Shown: positions 1-12,744, counted from the stretch's first letter. The stretch: 64,000 bases of DNA from Trichopria drosophilae (GCA_030407085.1 CM059587.1:104057501-104121500); one strand, 5' to 3'. Numbers and translations are program-made. The notes: a model not told the origin generated them from the letters alone.

Positions 1-151
1 AATTAACAGTTGTGATCAGAGATCATATTTTAATAATTTCTGAACATATTATTATACTACAAACAATAATTTTGATCAAATGGGTTACTTTTTGTTAACA
101 GAACTTTCGGGGAAAAGTCTACAGATTATGTTAATCATAAAATTATATTTA

Positions 152-228
<77 letters not shown>

Positions 229-2930
229 TTAATATTTGTATATAGTTTATCACTGTCGTCTATTTTTCTTTGAGGATTGATTCGCATTTTACTAAATAAA
301 TATTTGAATATTCAAATTCTTTTTCAGTGTAGTAGATAAATTATTGTTTAAAAATTCAAAAATTTTCATCTGTTTGTTTCTGGTTACGGAGAAAGATGTT
401 TCATACATTAAATATTAATTTGTCGAGAGAATTATAGATTACAAATTTTTCTGTATAATGAAATTTAGTCTAAAATCTATTTATGGAGTTCCAACATAGT
501 TGACACCATTTTGGGTAGTGGTTTAGAGTTTCATTTCCTTTCCATTTTCAAAATGGAGTAGTTACGTTAAGCACTGAAGATTTTCATCATTTATTTTGTT
601 GAACTATCGAGTTAATTTATTTTCTCAAAATGTTCATGAATGATAAATAAAATAACTGACAGTTTTTGAAACAAAAATAACAGGGAATGTGATGTTCATA
701 ACTTACTCCATTTACGGAATTAATTCTTTTATTGTTTAAAGAAAATACCGATTCGTTTTTGTTTGTTTGATGAATTGTTTATTTTCATAGAAATAAAAAG
801 TTAATTATACGCGGAGAAAAATTACCTGCGGATTCAACAAAATATAGAGAAGCAGATTTTTTTCTTTAAAAAACAACAAAATTATTAATTAAATTATGCA
901 ATAAATAAAATTAAATAATAACTTAATAATTTTAATAATACACCATTTTTTTAACAGACATCTACGTCGTCTATGAAAGTGTAAAATTCTCACTTATATT
1001 TAATGAATTATGTAAGATGTGTGAAGAATATATTTAGAATATATTAACAACTTTTAGTTTTGAAAAACTAATATTCAACTGTCACAAAATGCACTTTGAA
1101 ATTACATTTAAAAGTTTGGCCAATTACAATCGGAAATCCTGAAGTACTAAATATTAAAACTAATTTTAATTTCATTTTCATCTTTTTGAGACCACTTATA
1201 GAAAAGTTAGAGTTCACATCAATGAATAAAAAACGTTCATACATTTTTCTAAATAATTATAATAAAATTGGTTAAAAAATATAAAAAATGAAATGAGAAA
1301 ATATAATTTTAGACTTCACCAATAAAATTCTCCCATAAAAAACCGAAATTCTACAACAAATAAATATCCTTTCACTCAAAATGCCTTGAATGCAATTCAT
1401 TGCAGTAATAACAAAAAGTATTATTTTTAGGACTAGTGTTAAGATGTTTACATTGGCAGTAAAACCAGGTCAGCAGTAATACGTCAATTTACTACTTTTT
1501 AAAAAGTACGAAAGCTTTTACCTTTGGATAATGCAATGGTCAAAGTTTTCGGCAGGGATTACTTCTATTTTACGTACTGCACGGATGGACTACAATGAAT
1601 GATAAACTTAAGACACAATAAATTATAATTTGTCATAAAAAGAGCTGTCAAAGGACGATCCACAGATCTATTTTACAGGCCTGCCCTAGGTATACACGGG
1701 CTCGAAATGTTATTACGGTTGACGTGAAGACCTGTGAAATAATAAAATCAGCGAAAGGCGGAAAGTACTAAAATATTATATAATATTGAGGGAGAGTAAG
1801 TTTACAAAATTTTTGTGGTTTCAAAAAAGTTATAAAACTTTTAATAGTATAAAATTCCCGGCCACTACCTATTGTGAAGTACCTAAATAGGTTACACGAA
1901 TACTTCTTCTCTTATCTTTTGTACCATTGCTCGAAACAGTAACTTCCAAAATATGAAGATATTCCGCTCTATTTTGAGTAAATTAATTAGTATTTCGATT
2001 TTACAAACCGAACAAATTAAATCTCTTTAGACATTTTAGTAATTTTTAATTGAATATATTTAAAAACCGGTACTAAATATTCATAAAGTGTTTGGCTACG
2101 TCGATTCTATGCCTCAAGAGCTTTACTTTACACTTTTTATATTTCAAATATTTAGTATTAACATTGTATTTTCTTCTGGATTTGCACAGATATGACTTTC
2201 GGGTACCCCTGGCCAGATAAAATCGTGTATTATTTCAGCTAATTTGAATACATTTTCATTATTCTGATAATAATTCAATTGTCTGAAGTTAATGCCGACA
2301 TTTGGGTCACATTTTTCATATATTCTGACTTGTTTATGACATAACCTACGTTTATACCGCTTACGCAGATGTCGTTAACAATAATTTCACGGACCTCAGT
2401 TTGCAAAACAGTGCAAATTGTTATTGGTGGTAAGAATTTACTTTTATATTTTGTAATTTATAGATTCCGGACGAATATGATAAAAAAAACTGAAGAAACA
2501 ACAGACAAGAACACGATGAATTAATAAAAAATACCAATCTTATTTATTGTTTATGATTATAAGCATGATTTAAAATTGTGTTAAATTTTTATAATTTTAT
2601 ACTAATTGTGTGTCATTTTTCTGTATGACCCGACGAAAGTAACAAAAATCGTCTATACTGACGAAAAAAATCGATTTTTGCAAGTAAATTTGTTTGGATT
2701 ATATCTGTGTAGGCACAAAGATTATTTCTATTTTTTGATAACTTTTTTGCATGCATTATTTTTCAAGTTATTGCATAAAATGTTTAGGTGGTCGGGGCTA
2801 CCCGACTCTCTCCTAAGTATCCAAAATGTCAAGAAAAAAATCTTTAAGTGCAGTTTAAGAATCATTAAATACTGCTCCGAAAGAGCTTCGAATGTAATCA
2901 TTAGATGTCTTATTCTTTGATATTCGGAGC
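1..2930. other. AT-rich intergenic DNA without a recognised gene
   Basis: No exon, RNA gene or element ends could be recognised here apart from the TA microsatellite. An open frame of 104 codons at 2606-2920 on the plus strand is rich in F, Y, L, I and K, as expected of chance frames in AT-rich DNA, and ends just before a repeat remnant, so it is not called as a gene. Confidence 0.6.
155..225. repeat. (TA)n microsatellite
   Basis: An almost uninterrupted run of about 35 TA dinucleotides, preceded by two degenerate ATATTT units. Likely length-polymorphic. Confidence 0.97.
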
Positions 2931-2962
2931 TCTTATTTTAGAGCTTTTCCTCTTACTACCAA
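2931..2962 (-). repeat. Decayed end of the CCCTTA / TTAA MITE family
   Basis: This stretch matches the left end of the element at 26650-26795 over about 30 bases with a few substitutions, including the shared core TTTTCCTC followed by TACTACC. No second end or TTAA flank is visible, so it is read as a fragment. Orientation is given relative to the copy at 9138-9289. Confidence 0.45.
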
Positions 2963-4079
2963 ATAAATAATTTTAATATTACAATAATATTATTTCCTCA
3001 TATAAAAAACGCAAAACACTCATTATAAGTATCGTCTATCGGTGGGTATATGAAATGTCGCGCGAGTTTATTTGTGAATTCGATCGCCCTCTAGGGTCTC
3101 TAGAAGAAATTATGATATCATAAATTTATAAATAACAATTTTTGTAAACATAATTTCGAATCAAGAACTCTTGGAGGTTAACATTTTCAGAAGTTATAAA
3201 TAAGACTTCTTTAAGAGCTCATATTGAGGGGTATTATAGCTGAGATCTTTTCATAGGTTTTTTTTTTATTTTTGAGAAAAACTTTGGAAGATTTCATTAA
3301 GAAGTATGTGCTCATTGATATTTCATTCTAGAAAATAGTAATCGGTTTCAAAATTAACATAACTAGTAATTGTTGTTGACTACACCGGCAATTGTAATCG
3401 AATAAAATATTTGAAAAACATGAAGGTGGGAGTATTCTTATTGAAATAGTTAAGTTCTATTTTTTCGAAAAATTACTTCATGTTGTTTGAATTAATAAAA
3501 ATCAGAATGATTTAGTGGCAGTTTAACTCTTAATGAAGTCTTTTAGAGCTGTGTCCGTGGATCTTTTGAAACTTCTCTTACGGGTTTCACAATAATACTT
3601 GAAGAAACGAGTCTATGAAAAAGTCTAACTTACCAACATGTTAGTTCCTCCCAGGACCGCTAGATGGCGCTCAAATCCAAATATGAAACAAATATCTCTT
3701 TATAATTGTTGAGACGTAAATAGTAAATAACAATACATATGACAGTAACAGGAAATGCATTAGTGTGTAATCAAGTGCAGCTGCCGAATAATAATATTGA
3801 ATTAAAAATAAGTTTACTTTAAAATTTTATATTTCATTTTGATAATTTTGGAACGACAGCTGTTAAATAAATATACTTCATATCTCTTATTTCAGATGTA
3901 ACATTGACTTTTAAGCATACATTTTTCCAGAGCTTATTACGGGTATTTTCTGAGCAATTTATTACTGAAGTATGATCTAGTAGTAAGACTGAAGTACGAA
4001 GTATTAATCTTAATAACTCTTTTCAAATGATTATCGTTCTTGATTGTGAGTTACTGATTACTTTGCAAGTAACTCAATA
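2963..4079. other. Intergenic DNA without a recognised gene
   Basis: No coding region recognised. It contains a slightly GC-richer patch near 3045-3105 and the CTCF-like site listed separately. Confidence 0.55.
3657..3671 (+). promoter_or_regulatory. CTCF-like insulator motif, full match
   Basis: The 15 bases CCGCTAGATGGCGCT fit the insect CTCF consensus CCRMYAGRTGGCGCY at every position (consensus recalled from the Drosophila motif). It sits in an AT-rich background where such a GC-rich 15-mer is unlikely by chance. Binding is not shown by sequence alone. Confidence 0.5.
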
Positions 4080-4560
4080 CAGGGTGATTTTTAATTAAAA
4101 AAATACTAGTGGTAGATAGTATAATTTACTATGTATTTTGTATTTAGTTTAACAATTACTAATTTAAATTCTAAATTAAGGTTATTTCAGTTTCTACGAA
4201 ATTAGGGATTAAGGTAGCTGCATTTCTCTCGTATTGTTTAGGAATAAATAATACTGTAAGTAGATAATAATATCTAGATATTAAACATATTTACACTTTA
4301 ACCGTGAATTAGTCACAAAATACTAATATAAAATAAGAAATAGGTTACCATGAATTAGTTTTTTACTAACAAATAGTAAAACACCAATGTATTAGTAGGA
4401 TAAGGACTTTATCCTTATCCTTTATGTATTAGTAAAGTTATACTAATTGTTGATTCTATACTAATGCAATAGTTCGAAATAATGTTTAACCAATCAAATA
4501 GTACTTTTTTATATTTTTAATGGGTTTTTACTAGTAATAGTGGTTTTTCTCATAAAAGTA
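4080..4560. repeat. Patch dense in TTAGT / ACTAA pentamers
   Basis: TACTAAT, TAGTA, ATTAGT and related words recur every 10-30 bases, well above their frequency in neighbouring DNA. Similar patches occur at 6391-7078, 7841-8260, 26800-27440, 39430-40400, 51105-52000, 54950-55570 and 57300-58440. It may be decayed copies of one repeat family, but no clear ends were found. Confidence 0.4.
4397..4421. repeat. Perfect 10-bp stem hairpin
   Basis: AGGATAAGGA is followed by a 5-base loop and then by its exact reverse complement TCCTTATCCT. A direct repeat, ATGTATTAGT, lies on either side (around 4387 and 4423). Confidence 0.75.
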
Positions 4561-6390
4561 TATTTTTAAATATGGGGAAACAATTAATTTGTAAGAAATT
4601 GTTTAGAATTTAATAATTTTTATTGAAATTTTTTAATTACACTCGAGAAATAATTTGTTATAAGCGATTTTCAGGTTTTTTCTTTAAATACATAAAAATA
4701 CGAGAAGCTGTAATAAAACAGCTGCACTTACAATTAGTACATGATATCACATCATTTGTTGTAAATTTGTAGTAAATAAATTTAAGTTTTTCGACTTTTA
4801 CAATATGATAATTTCAATATTTTTGGTTGGTCAAGACTATAGCTATGGGTATTTTTAATAAGCGATAAATAAATTTTTCAATCGATTCGTCGAAACAAAA
4901 AATAACGAGATTCAATTATTTGCATTTTTACCATTTATTGCCAAAAAAAAACTGATAAAAATTATGCTTTTTTCGAAAGTTCAAAGTGGAATGACCTCCT
5001 AATTGTCACACGTCAATCGATTCTAAAGTTACGACATTGAAAAATCTTGAAGCACAGATTTTTCAAAAATCGAAATTATAATCTCTTATGTAACGTTACT
5101 TCTCGATTTAATTTGATAATACCGCTGTCATACAATACATAATAAACGGTACACATAACCAGGTTACATCAAATATTCGAAAAGGAACAAGGAATACCTG
5201 TGATTGATAGCTTTTTGAATGTGAAGCGGGAATAAATCATTGACCTTTCGGATGAAAGAAGTCCACGAGATTCGAAATTTTTATTCGAATTTGATGTAGG
5301 CGGAATTGTTCTAAACCATCATTAGGTAAACTAAAATTTAAATAGGTGCACATTAAATATTGTACTTTAATTTGGATGCATCTTGTCATAAATTAGAATC
5401 CAATAAACCGGCGAGATATTACGAAATCCGACGCATCGCAGCGAAAGGTGGTACCAACGGTAATGCACTGTTAGAACATAAAAATTTGAATAGTGTCCTA
5501 CATACCTTAAGTAAGAAAAGAATAACGGATGTCCCAGTGATATTGTTACGAAATTTCATCTTGGGTTACATTGACAGATAAACGAAATGAAAGGAAATCG
5601 TTTCCGAAAGATGCTTTCTATTTTCCCTAGATAAAGGTTTAATCACCCGCAATCCCTCAATCCAATTTATAAAAAGTAGGGAGGGGCTTAGTTTGGTTAA
5701 TTTGGAGTATGTCTTTAGATTTATTTATTTTTTTTTTTTGGTTAATAAATTTAGTAAAAAGTTCCTTGGGTATAATGGCGGTATCTTATAGTTTACAAAA
5801 TGTTCTTTTCTGTAAATTATTAACTTTTTATTTTATAGAACAAAGACAAAAAAAAATGGAAATTCTTAGTTGATTGGACAATATATTATTTACTATATTA
5901 ACCAGAAAGATTTATTGATCGATCCATAGTTGTCAGAATAAGTGCTATAAACATACAATACATTAATACTTTACAGAAAAAAATCCTAACAATTTTGACC
6001 ACTTTCGAACTACTCTGTAATATATAGTTAATCAACCGGATTTCATTAGTTACTAGTATAAAGTACTTAGGACAATTATAAACGAAGGTTTCTTTTAGGT
6101 ATTTCCATGATAGTTTTTTTCATTCCAGTAAAGGTAGAAAAAGAATACTTTGATAATAGTTATTAAATCGTTGTATCTTCGATTAGAAACTAATTTTTAT
6201 ATGAAAAATACAGTTTATATTTTACAAAATTATATTTTTAATGGAGTCAAAATAATATATTTTTTAAAAACGATGAATATTTTGTATTTATTGAAATATC
6301 AAATTTAATAAAATATTTTCTTCCATAATAAAAATGACGTAACGATATAATAATAAATATTAATTAATGGTAAAAAATAATATTTTTCTT
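4561..6390. other. AT-rich intergenic DNA without a recognised gene
   Basis: No gene recognised. A 73-codon open frame at 5360-5581 lies in slightly GC-richer sequence and has a mixed amino-acid composition, but there is no domain, no partner exon and no codon-pattern evidence, so it is not called. Confidence 0.5.
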
Positions 6391-7078
6391 ACTTAAAGTA
6401 ATTAATTCTTAGTTTTGGTAAAAAAATGTTTGTCAATGTAGAAAATAAAAGACGATAGTAGTTCCAATAAAAATATATTTAAAAATGTTTAGTACTTAAT
6501 AAAAAAGATTATTGTTTGTTTTTTAGCGTGTTTTAACAGACACAATTCATTATTTCTTAATGTTTATCAAATAGAGGTACTCAAACTTTTAGAACAATGA
6601 ATGAATTTAAAAATTTTATTGCGAGACGTTGGAAATTTATTTTTCCAGTACTACACATCACTTATAACTTAACTAACATAAAATAATCTCTTCTTGTTGT
6701 ATCTGGGCATTAAATAATAATTTTTTAGTTGAATAATAATAGTCCTGTACTATGTATTAAGATTAGTTAAAAAGGTATTAGTTAAGATCGAACCACTGTA
6801 AATAAACATTAAATGACCATGATTAAGTAAATTTCTAATCACATTTAGTAGAAAGGAATAGTAATAAAGTAATAATTGAAATCACCACAACGTTAATAGA
6901 ATTATAATAATTTGTTTTAGTAAAATGATGTCTCAAAATTTCTTTTAGTAAAGAAGTTTAGTGGAATTAGTCTTCCTAATTAGCAGCTTGGCCCTCCATT
7001 AGCAGTGCTAGTAATTATTTTTATTAATTGAAAGACTTAAGACAGCGAGGTTGATTAACTAAAACCACATAATCTTCA
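6391..7078. repeat. Patch dense in TTAGT / ACTAA pentamers
   Basis: Words such as TTAGTAA, TTAGTTAA and AGTAATAA recur throughout, ending at the left arm of the fold-back element that begins at 7081. Confidence 0.35.
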
Positions 7079-7080
7079 AC

Positions 7081-7840
7081 CATATGAGCAATTCCACGTG
7101 AAACGGATCAGTTAAGTCTCAGAAAAGGTTCGAATTTTGTCTATTTGTAGTTCTTAATTAAATAAAATGTCGCACCAAACATTTTTTTTAAATTCAAAGC
7201 TCTTCGAGTTGTACACAATTCAAAATTTGGGGACTTTTTTTTTAAATTCGTAACTGCTTAGTGCTTTTCTTTTAAGGAGAGTTAATAAATGCCACGTCCT
7301 CGTCATTAACCCTGGGTAATGGTTAACCTGATTTTTTTTTTAAATTTGAGCAACATCAAACTTTTCTAAATTTTGTGCTGAGAATTTTGGGGTTTTATTT
7401 ATTACAATAGCGTAACCGCGTCGGGCCGATAAAAATTCAAAAATCAATTTCTCGCAAACGAAGCAAAACACGATTTTCAATTTTTTTGTCGCATAAAGGT
7501 TCAAAGTTTATTAAAATAATTTTTCTGGATTTTTTTATGGTTCCCTTGGCAGTTTAAAAAATTATTTAAGTATATATTGTTAAATAAACAATAGATAAAC
7601 AATGTTTCTTGCATCGAGTTTAATTTTATTTTAAACTATAGACATTTACTTACAACTTCCATTTATTAACTTTTCTTAAAAGAAAAGCACTAAGCAGTTA
7701 CGAATTTAACTCGAAAAGTTTTGAATTTCAAAAAAAATGTTTGGTACGACATTTTATTTCATTGAGAACTACCAATAGACAAAATTTGAATCGTTTCTGA
7801 GACTTGATTGATCCATTTCACGTAATAATTGCTCATATGT
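7081..7840. mobile_element. Fold-back element with about 200-base inverted arms
   Basis: The left arm (about 7081-7291) and right arm (about 7659-7840) are reverse complements with scattered mismatches and one roughly 30-base insertion near 7200-7240 in the left arm. The outer ends share CATATGAGCAATT and the inner ends share AAAAGAAAAGCACTAAGCAG. The spacer is about 367 bases and has no open frame of note. TTAGTAA-dense DNA lies on both sides. The superfamily is not determined. Confidence 0.8.
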
Positions 7841-8260
7841 TAAACAACATTTTTACTAGTTTTATAAGTATTATAAAATTTTACGAATATTGGTATTAAA
7901 GGATAAATATTTTTTGAGATATCGCTATAACCACAACTATATTAGTAAAATTTGAATAATGAAAAAGTCAATTAGTAAATTGAATTATAACTATTGTAAG
8001 TATTATATTTATAATATAAGTAGTTAGTAGACAAGAAACTACTATAACTAATTACTATTTTAATGAGATAAACCCTGTAGTTAATAATAGTCAGCTAAAT
8101 TCACGGAAATATGTAATTCAGTCATAACAATTTTTTTTGTTAGTTCAATTAATGTCTGCAACTAATTCTACTAACTTATCTATAATCGTAGATTATTTGA
8201 CTATTTTAAGATAGTTGCTGCCATTAATAACATATAGAGTTGACGGCACTTGGACTACGT
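7841..8260. repeat. Patch dense in TTAGT / ACTAA pentamers
   Basis: Continues, to the right of the fold-back element, the same word bias seen at 6391-7078. The fold-back may therefore have inserted into this patch. Confidence 0.35.
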
Positions 8261-8359
8261 AGATGATTAAAAAAAGTGAAGCATTACGCATTTTGTGTAC
8301 TAGTTCACTCATTTGCACAATTTATCAATATTTAATAATCTACTATAATTTTTCTGAAA

Positions 8360-8512
8360 TTAAATTGAATGTGGTCGTTTTCGACCCAGAGAAAATTCAA
8401 AATGTACTTTATAAATTGCACAACTGTAAGCATTTTCAAGCGGCAGGACATATTTGACCCAGGTAGTGGGAGGATAAGGCTTTAAAATATAGCCGTTGGA
8501 ACTAAGGGTTAA
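8360..8512 (+). mobile_element. Copy 1 of the 150-bp TTAA MITE, left end diverged
   Basis: It aligns over most of its length with the copy at 9138-9289, sharing the core CATTTTCAAGCGGCAGGACA and the right end AACTAAGGGTTAA. TTAA is present at both ends (8360-8363 and 8509-8512), but the CCCTTA at the left end has been lost. TTAA duplications and CCC/GGG ends are the known signature of the piggyBac superfamily. No transposase frame is present. Confidence 0.75.
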
Positions 8513-8822
8513 ATATTCAAAAATAGGATTTTTATCGATTCTGGAACTGGTGACCTTCCTGAGTGTTTTCAGAACAAAATTTAAAAAATCGTTCGGGCGG
8601 TTTTTAAACAAAAAATTTCTTTTCATTGGAAAATTGAAAAATTTATAAAATTCCAAAGTATAACAGGTCCTAAAATATTCTCAAAATGGGATTTATTTTT
8701 ATTGATTCTATCATCTACCGATTTTTTTAAATTTACATTTTATAGTAAAGTTAAAAATTTAATAAAACTACGAAGTTTAACGTGTGCTTAAATATTCTAA
8801 AATGGGCTTTTTACTACGTTTT
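8508..8822. repeat. Short degenerate tandem repeat, unit about 118-160 bp
   Basis: The phrase AAATATTCnnAAAATGGG followed by TTTTTAT and GATTCT recurs near 8508, 8668 and 8790. A second phrase, AAAAATTTAnTAAAA, recurs at about 8636 and 8754, a period of 118. Two to three decayed units are visible. Confidence 0.5.
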
Positions 8823-9137
8823 TATTTTATTCATTATTTAGTCAAAACTGGTTTCAATAAAATTTTAGATCATTAGTATGTATACTCAACATATAAACAA
8901 TTTCGCAGGCAGGCAGGGCAGGTAGTTATCACCGCATTCTATCCTTTTCACTTGAAGAAAACTTTACCCTCCTAGGTTTCAAGGTTCTTGTGTATAAAAT
9001 ATTAAGAAATATATGCAATTTGTATAGTTTTCTTCATAATCTAACATTACAAATAAAATAATATACGTTTCAAATCTTCGAGGAACCCTTGTACTTCGTA
9101 AATTTATTAATTTTTTAATTTTGCTGTAAAAGGTAGA
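8823..9137. other. Intergenic DNA, nothing recognised
   Basis: No gene or element ends recognised. A short GCAGGCAGGCAGG run near 8908 is the only local feature. Confidence 0.5.
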
Positions 9138-9289
9138 TTAACCCTTAATCCCGAGTCTAGGGTGGTTTTCGACCAAGAGAAAATTCAAATTGTACTATAA
9201 AAATTGCACAATTGTAAGCATTTTCAAGCGGCAGGACATATTTGACCCAGGTAGTGGCAGGAAACATAGCCGTCGGAACTAAGGGTTAA
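9138..9289 (+). mobile_element. Copy 2 of the 150-bp TTAA MITE, complete
   Basis: This 152-bp unit is bounded by TTAA at 9138-9141 and 9286-9289, with CCCTTAATCC at one end and CTAAGGG at the other. It is homologous to 8360-8512 (same orientation) and 26650-26795 (opposite orientation). It is too short to encode anything and would depend on a transposase encoded elsewhere. Confidence 0.85.
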
Positions 9290-10588
9290 AAAAACGGCTC
9301 GGCCTTTTTTTACAAATATTTAATGAAAATATTCAGGAAGGTCAGCAGTACCTGAACCCAGAGGCAAATTCTATTTTGGAAGACTTTTTATTTACAATTG
9401 TTTTCCCACCGTGCGACGTTTCATATACTGTTTAAAAAGTTGTATTTCAATTACGGGCTATTCCGAAATCTGCCCAGTAAATTATGTATTTTATTAGATG
9501 TTCAGATATTACCTTGAGAATTTCGAGAAAAAATACCAGAATGTTTTTTAGCTATTCCAGTTAGACATTAATTCCGTTTGGTATCTGACATCATAACATC
9601 ATTTTGCATCGATGCAATTTCTCGAAAGATAAATTTCTGGGAATTGAATTCAACGTGTTGACGTTTTAACACACCCGAGTTTCCGATGTCACTGTCATTA
9701 AAAGCGTTTAGTAAGGAGAAAGTAAGTAAGCAGGTCAGTACAAGTAAAAAAATGTTTTCGTTTTTTACTAGGGCAATAAATATCTAAATTTCGCCAGTGA
9801 GGAAATGATATAATATTCTTAGCAAGTTACGAGTTTTATGGATCGATGTTTCGAATATGCTACATTTTATACGCAATACAATATAACCTTTATGGCATTT
9901 TATTTTTTTGTTACGTGCGAAATTACCAGAGCCACCCTTGGAATCTTTTGTCGCTATCCGACATAGAAATACCTGAGAGCAGAATCGCATAGCTACGAAG
10001 TTAAAGGTTTTATTGCCGATCTATTGTGCAGCGAAATAAGGTGAACCATTACGCATTATGCAGTTGTCAAACATGCCATAATATCGATGTGTCGAGTGTT
10101 TTTTACCATCGTTTTCGAGGCATCTGTGTCAAAAATGTCTATTTACTTTTACAAATTTTGTTTGCCACATGGTTTCAGATCATGTCATATTAAAAAATGC
10201 CCAATTTTTTGTCTTATTCCCATCGAGTTTTTCAGCAGTCAACCAATATTTTAGAATGCAAATAGTTTTTTTTATAATGTGTCATCAAAATTATTTAATT
10301 GCAGTGAATTAAAATTATTTTATTTTAAAAATACTTAACCTTTCATTATTAAATAAATAATTAAAACTCTAGGAGGGTTACTGAAAAATCGATATTTAAT
10401 GCTTTAAAAAATAACTTTTTTATTCGATTCCATCATTGTATAAATTTTACTTAGCGGCAGGATCTCATCTAGCGAGACGAAATATGGTAATTTTCTTCAA
10501 CTTAAGTTAGTACTAAAGTTAATTTATTCGACTCTTAGTACAGTAAAGAAAATTTTTTATGCATGCTACAATGTGACTGTATGAAAAA
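9290..10588. other. Intergenic DNA without a recognised gene
   Basis: No coding region recognised. A 68-codon minus-strand frame at 9784-9990 has no support beyond being open. Confidence 0.5.
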
Positions 10589-10589
10589 A

Positions 10590-10800
10590 ATGTCGGTTGA
10601 TTAGGATTGCGATCGAACGGATCATCTAAAACGGAAAACCAAACATTTTCTTAAAACACCTTTTTTTACGTTTTTGTAAATCGGAAAAACATGAAATATT
10701 AGTCTCAATTTATGTTCGAGCTCCAACAAATATAATTTATGACAATTTTTTATTTTTTCGTTTCAGATCTTCCGTTCGACCCTAATCCTGACTATAATCA
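10590..10800. mobile_element. Small inverted-repeat element, about 210 bp
   Basis: The left arm (10590-10640) and right arm (about 10755-10800) are reverse complements at roughly 80 percent identity, both carrying the block GATTAGG, TCGAACGGA and GATCnnAAACG. The spacer is about 115 bases of AT-rich DNA. It resembles a MITE; no clear target duplication was found. Confidence 0.65.
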
Positions 10801-11560
10801 AAATTTTGTTTATTCGGTCAGGTCGCAACCCCTCTTAAAAAATTTCTTCACTAAAAAAAATTATATTTTAAAGCTAATTTTGATTAAATTGTAACGAATG
10901 TAGTTATAAAATTCAAATATTTTATCTGTTCAAGGAACATTTGTAGATTTATTTTCTTCGAAAACGAAAATTAACACCAATCTCGTCGCTCTAATTTCTG
11001 CAAAAATGATTATTTTTAAGGTTGAAAATACCTCTTCGCCTTGTCCGTTTAAGAAAGTAATTTGACCTGCTTTTATATTAAAAAAAAATTAAAAAAATGT
11101 AGGAAAAGGGTCATCATTTATCACGTTTATTTTTATCTTAGAATTATAACCCAACACTAAAGTACATAATTTATTTATTACGAAAAGTAAACAAAGTTCT
11201 TAGTTCTTTATTGTTTATAAACATGTGGTTAATAATGTTCGGAAATTATAGAGGCGCATTGTTTATGACCAAACAGGAATCTATATTCCGATAGAAAAAC
11301 TCAAATTTGGGTGGAAATTTTGACCTTTTATTGCTTCCACTATAAGTAAGAACTTTTAAGATATAAAGTAGTCCCTTAACTTCAAATCAATTTTCTAGTA
11401 ATGAGTAAATCTATTTTCCACTACAGTTTGCCAAAGTATGGATAGCAAGTAAAATTTTGCTATATTTTAAACTTAAACTATAGTCAACAGTACATTTTAA
11501 GGTTTGAAGTTTAGATAAATTAAAAAAAAGCGTGTTTCTTAAGTTTTCAAACAGAATAAT
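10801..11560. other. Intergenic DNA, nothing recognised
   Basis: No gene, RNA gene or repeat boundary recognised. Confidence 0.5.
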
Positions 11561-12449
11561 GTGGGGGAGAGTGGGTCAGACTGTGACACTTTTTTCAAAG
11601 TCAATTTAAAATATATTGTAACCTGTAAACACTAATCAATATTGTGATTACTTAAATTGATGAAATAACAAAGATATGCATAACAAAATAACGTATTTCA
11701 ATAAAAATATTAATTTTTAAACAATTTGGATTTGTCACAGACTGATGTGGGGTACATTGTGACGTACCATGTAAGGCAGGAAAATAATTTGTTTTGAACA
11801 CTTTATGATGTTATCATAATGATTTTTACAATTATATTGTATTAATTTTATATTTATAAAATCTTTATCAAAATAATAATAACGACTTTTGTATGTTATA
11901 TACTTACTTATTCGTTATAAATTCACTTTTTATCACAGCGAACATTTTTGTTACATTTTGTATTTAATTTCAATCTCCAATTTACAAGTTTTAAAAACAA
12001 TATTTTGTTAAATAATACAATCTGCAGGTTATGTCACAAACTGCCCCACAATTCTGTGTCACAATGAACTACACATGATGATTTTTAGAATTTTTAATAT
12101 GCAATATTTTTGGGTTAAATTTTTAACTCGATTACTTTTAATTAATTAATTAATTTAGATTAATTATCTTTGATTATTCTATTATTCAGTTGATGCCTTA
12201 CTAAAGATGCAGAAGAAATAACCTATGTAAATTTATGACAAAAGGAAATTGAGACAAGAAGGTTACTTTAGATACCTCGAAACTCATATTTATCTATTAC
12301 TCACCACCACCCTTACAAATCCCGTTATTTTCACTTTTTTTTTTAATGGCAGTGATAACCATAATATTATACGAAAATATTGCATTTTTTCGGTGCACAG
12401 GTTTTGAGAAATCTTGAGTGGAACAATGTGTCCTACCCCCCTCTCCCCT
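11561..12449. mobile_element. Non-autonomous element with GGGGAGAG inverted ends
   Basis: The left end reads GTGGGGGAGAGTGGG and the right end is its near reverse complement, CCCCCCTCTCCCC, 889 bp apart. Both ends are followed inwards by a GNNACA-type block. Inside, TGTCACAnACTG followed by a GGGG- or CCCC-containing block and then TTGTGAC or GTCACAATG occurs near 11734 and 12032. There is no open frame for a transposase. No target duplication was identified and the superfamily is left open. Confidence 0.65.
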
Positions 12450-12744
12450 ATTTCATGATAAAATTAATTTTTGATATGATTTGAAATGGACTTGGACAAT
12501 TCCCGTATACCACGTAGATTTTTCAAAATTAAAATTATAGTCCATCAACCAGTTATATAGTTCCTCAGAAGATAAACGACTGTTCCGAAAGATTTTACAC
12601 ACTAAAACTGTTGGAGTCAAATTTAAATCCAACGGAGTAAATATCGCAAAGTTGAACCCGGAGACAATGTTCAATTGAACCCTTTACTTAACGACCAGGA
12701 GGATGTAAAAATGTACCACATCTTTGTAGCTCTCATTTTAAATA

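Noticed and set aside
2606..2920. 104-codon plus-strand open frame
   Set aside because: Composition dominated by F, L, I, K and Y as in chance AT-rich frames; no domain; abuts a MITE remnant.
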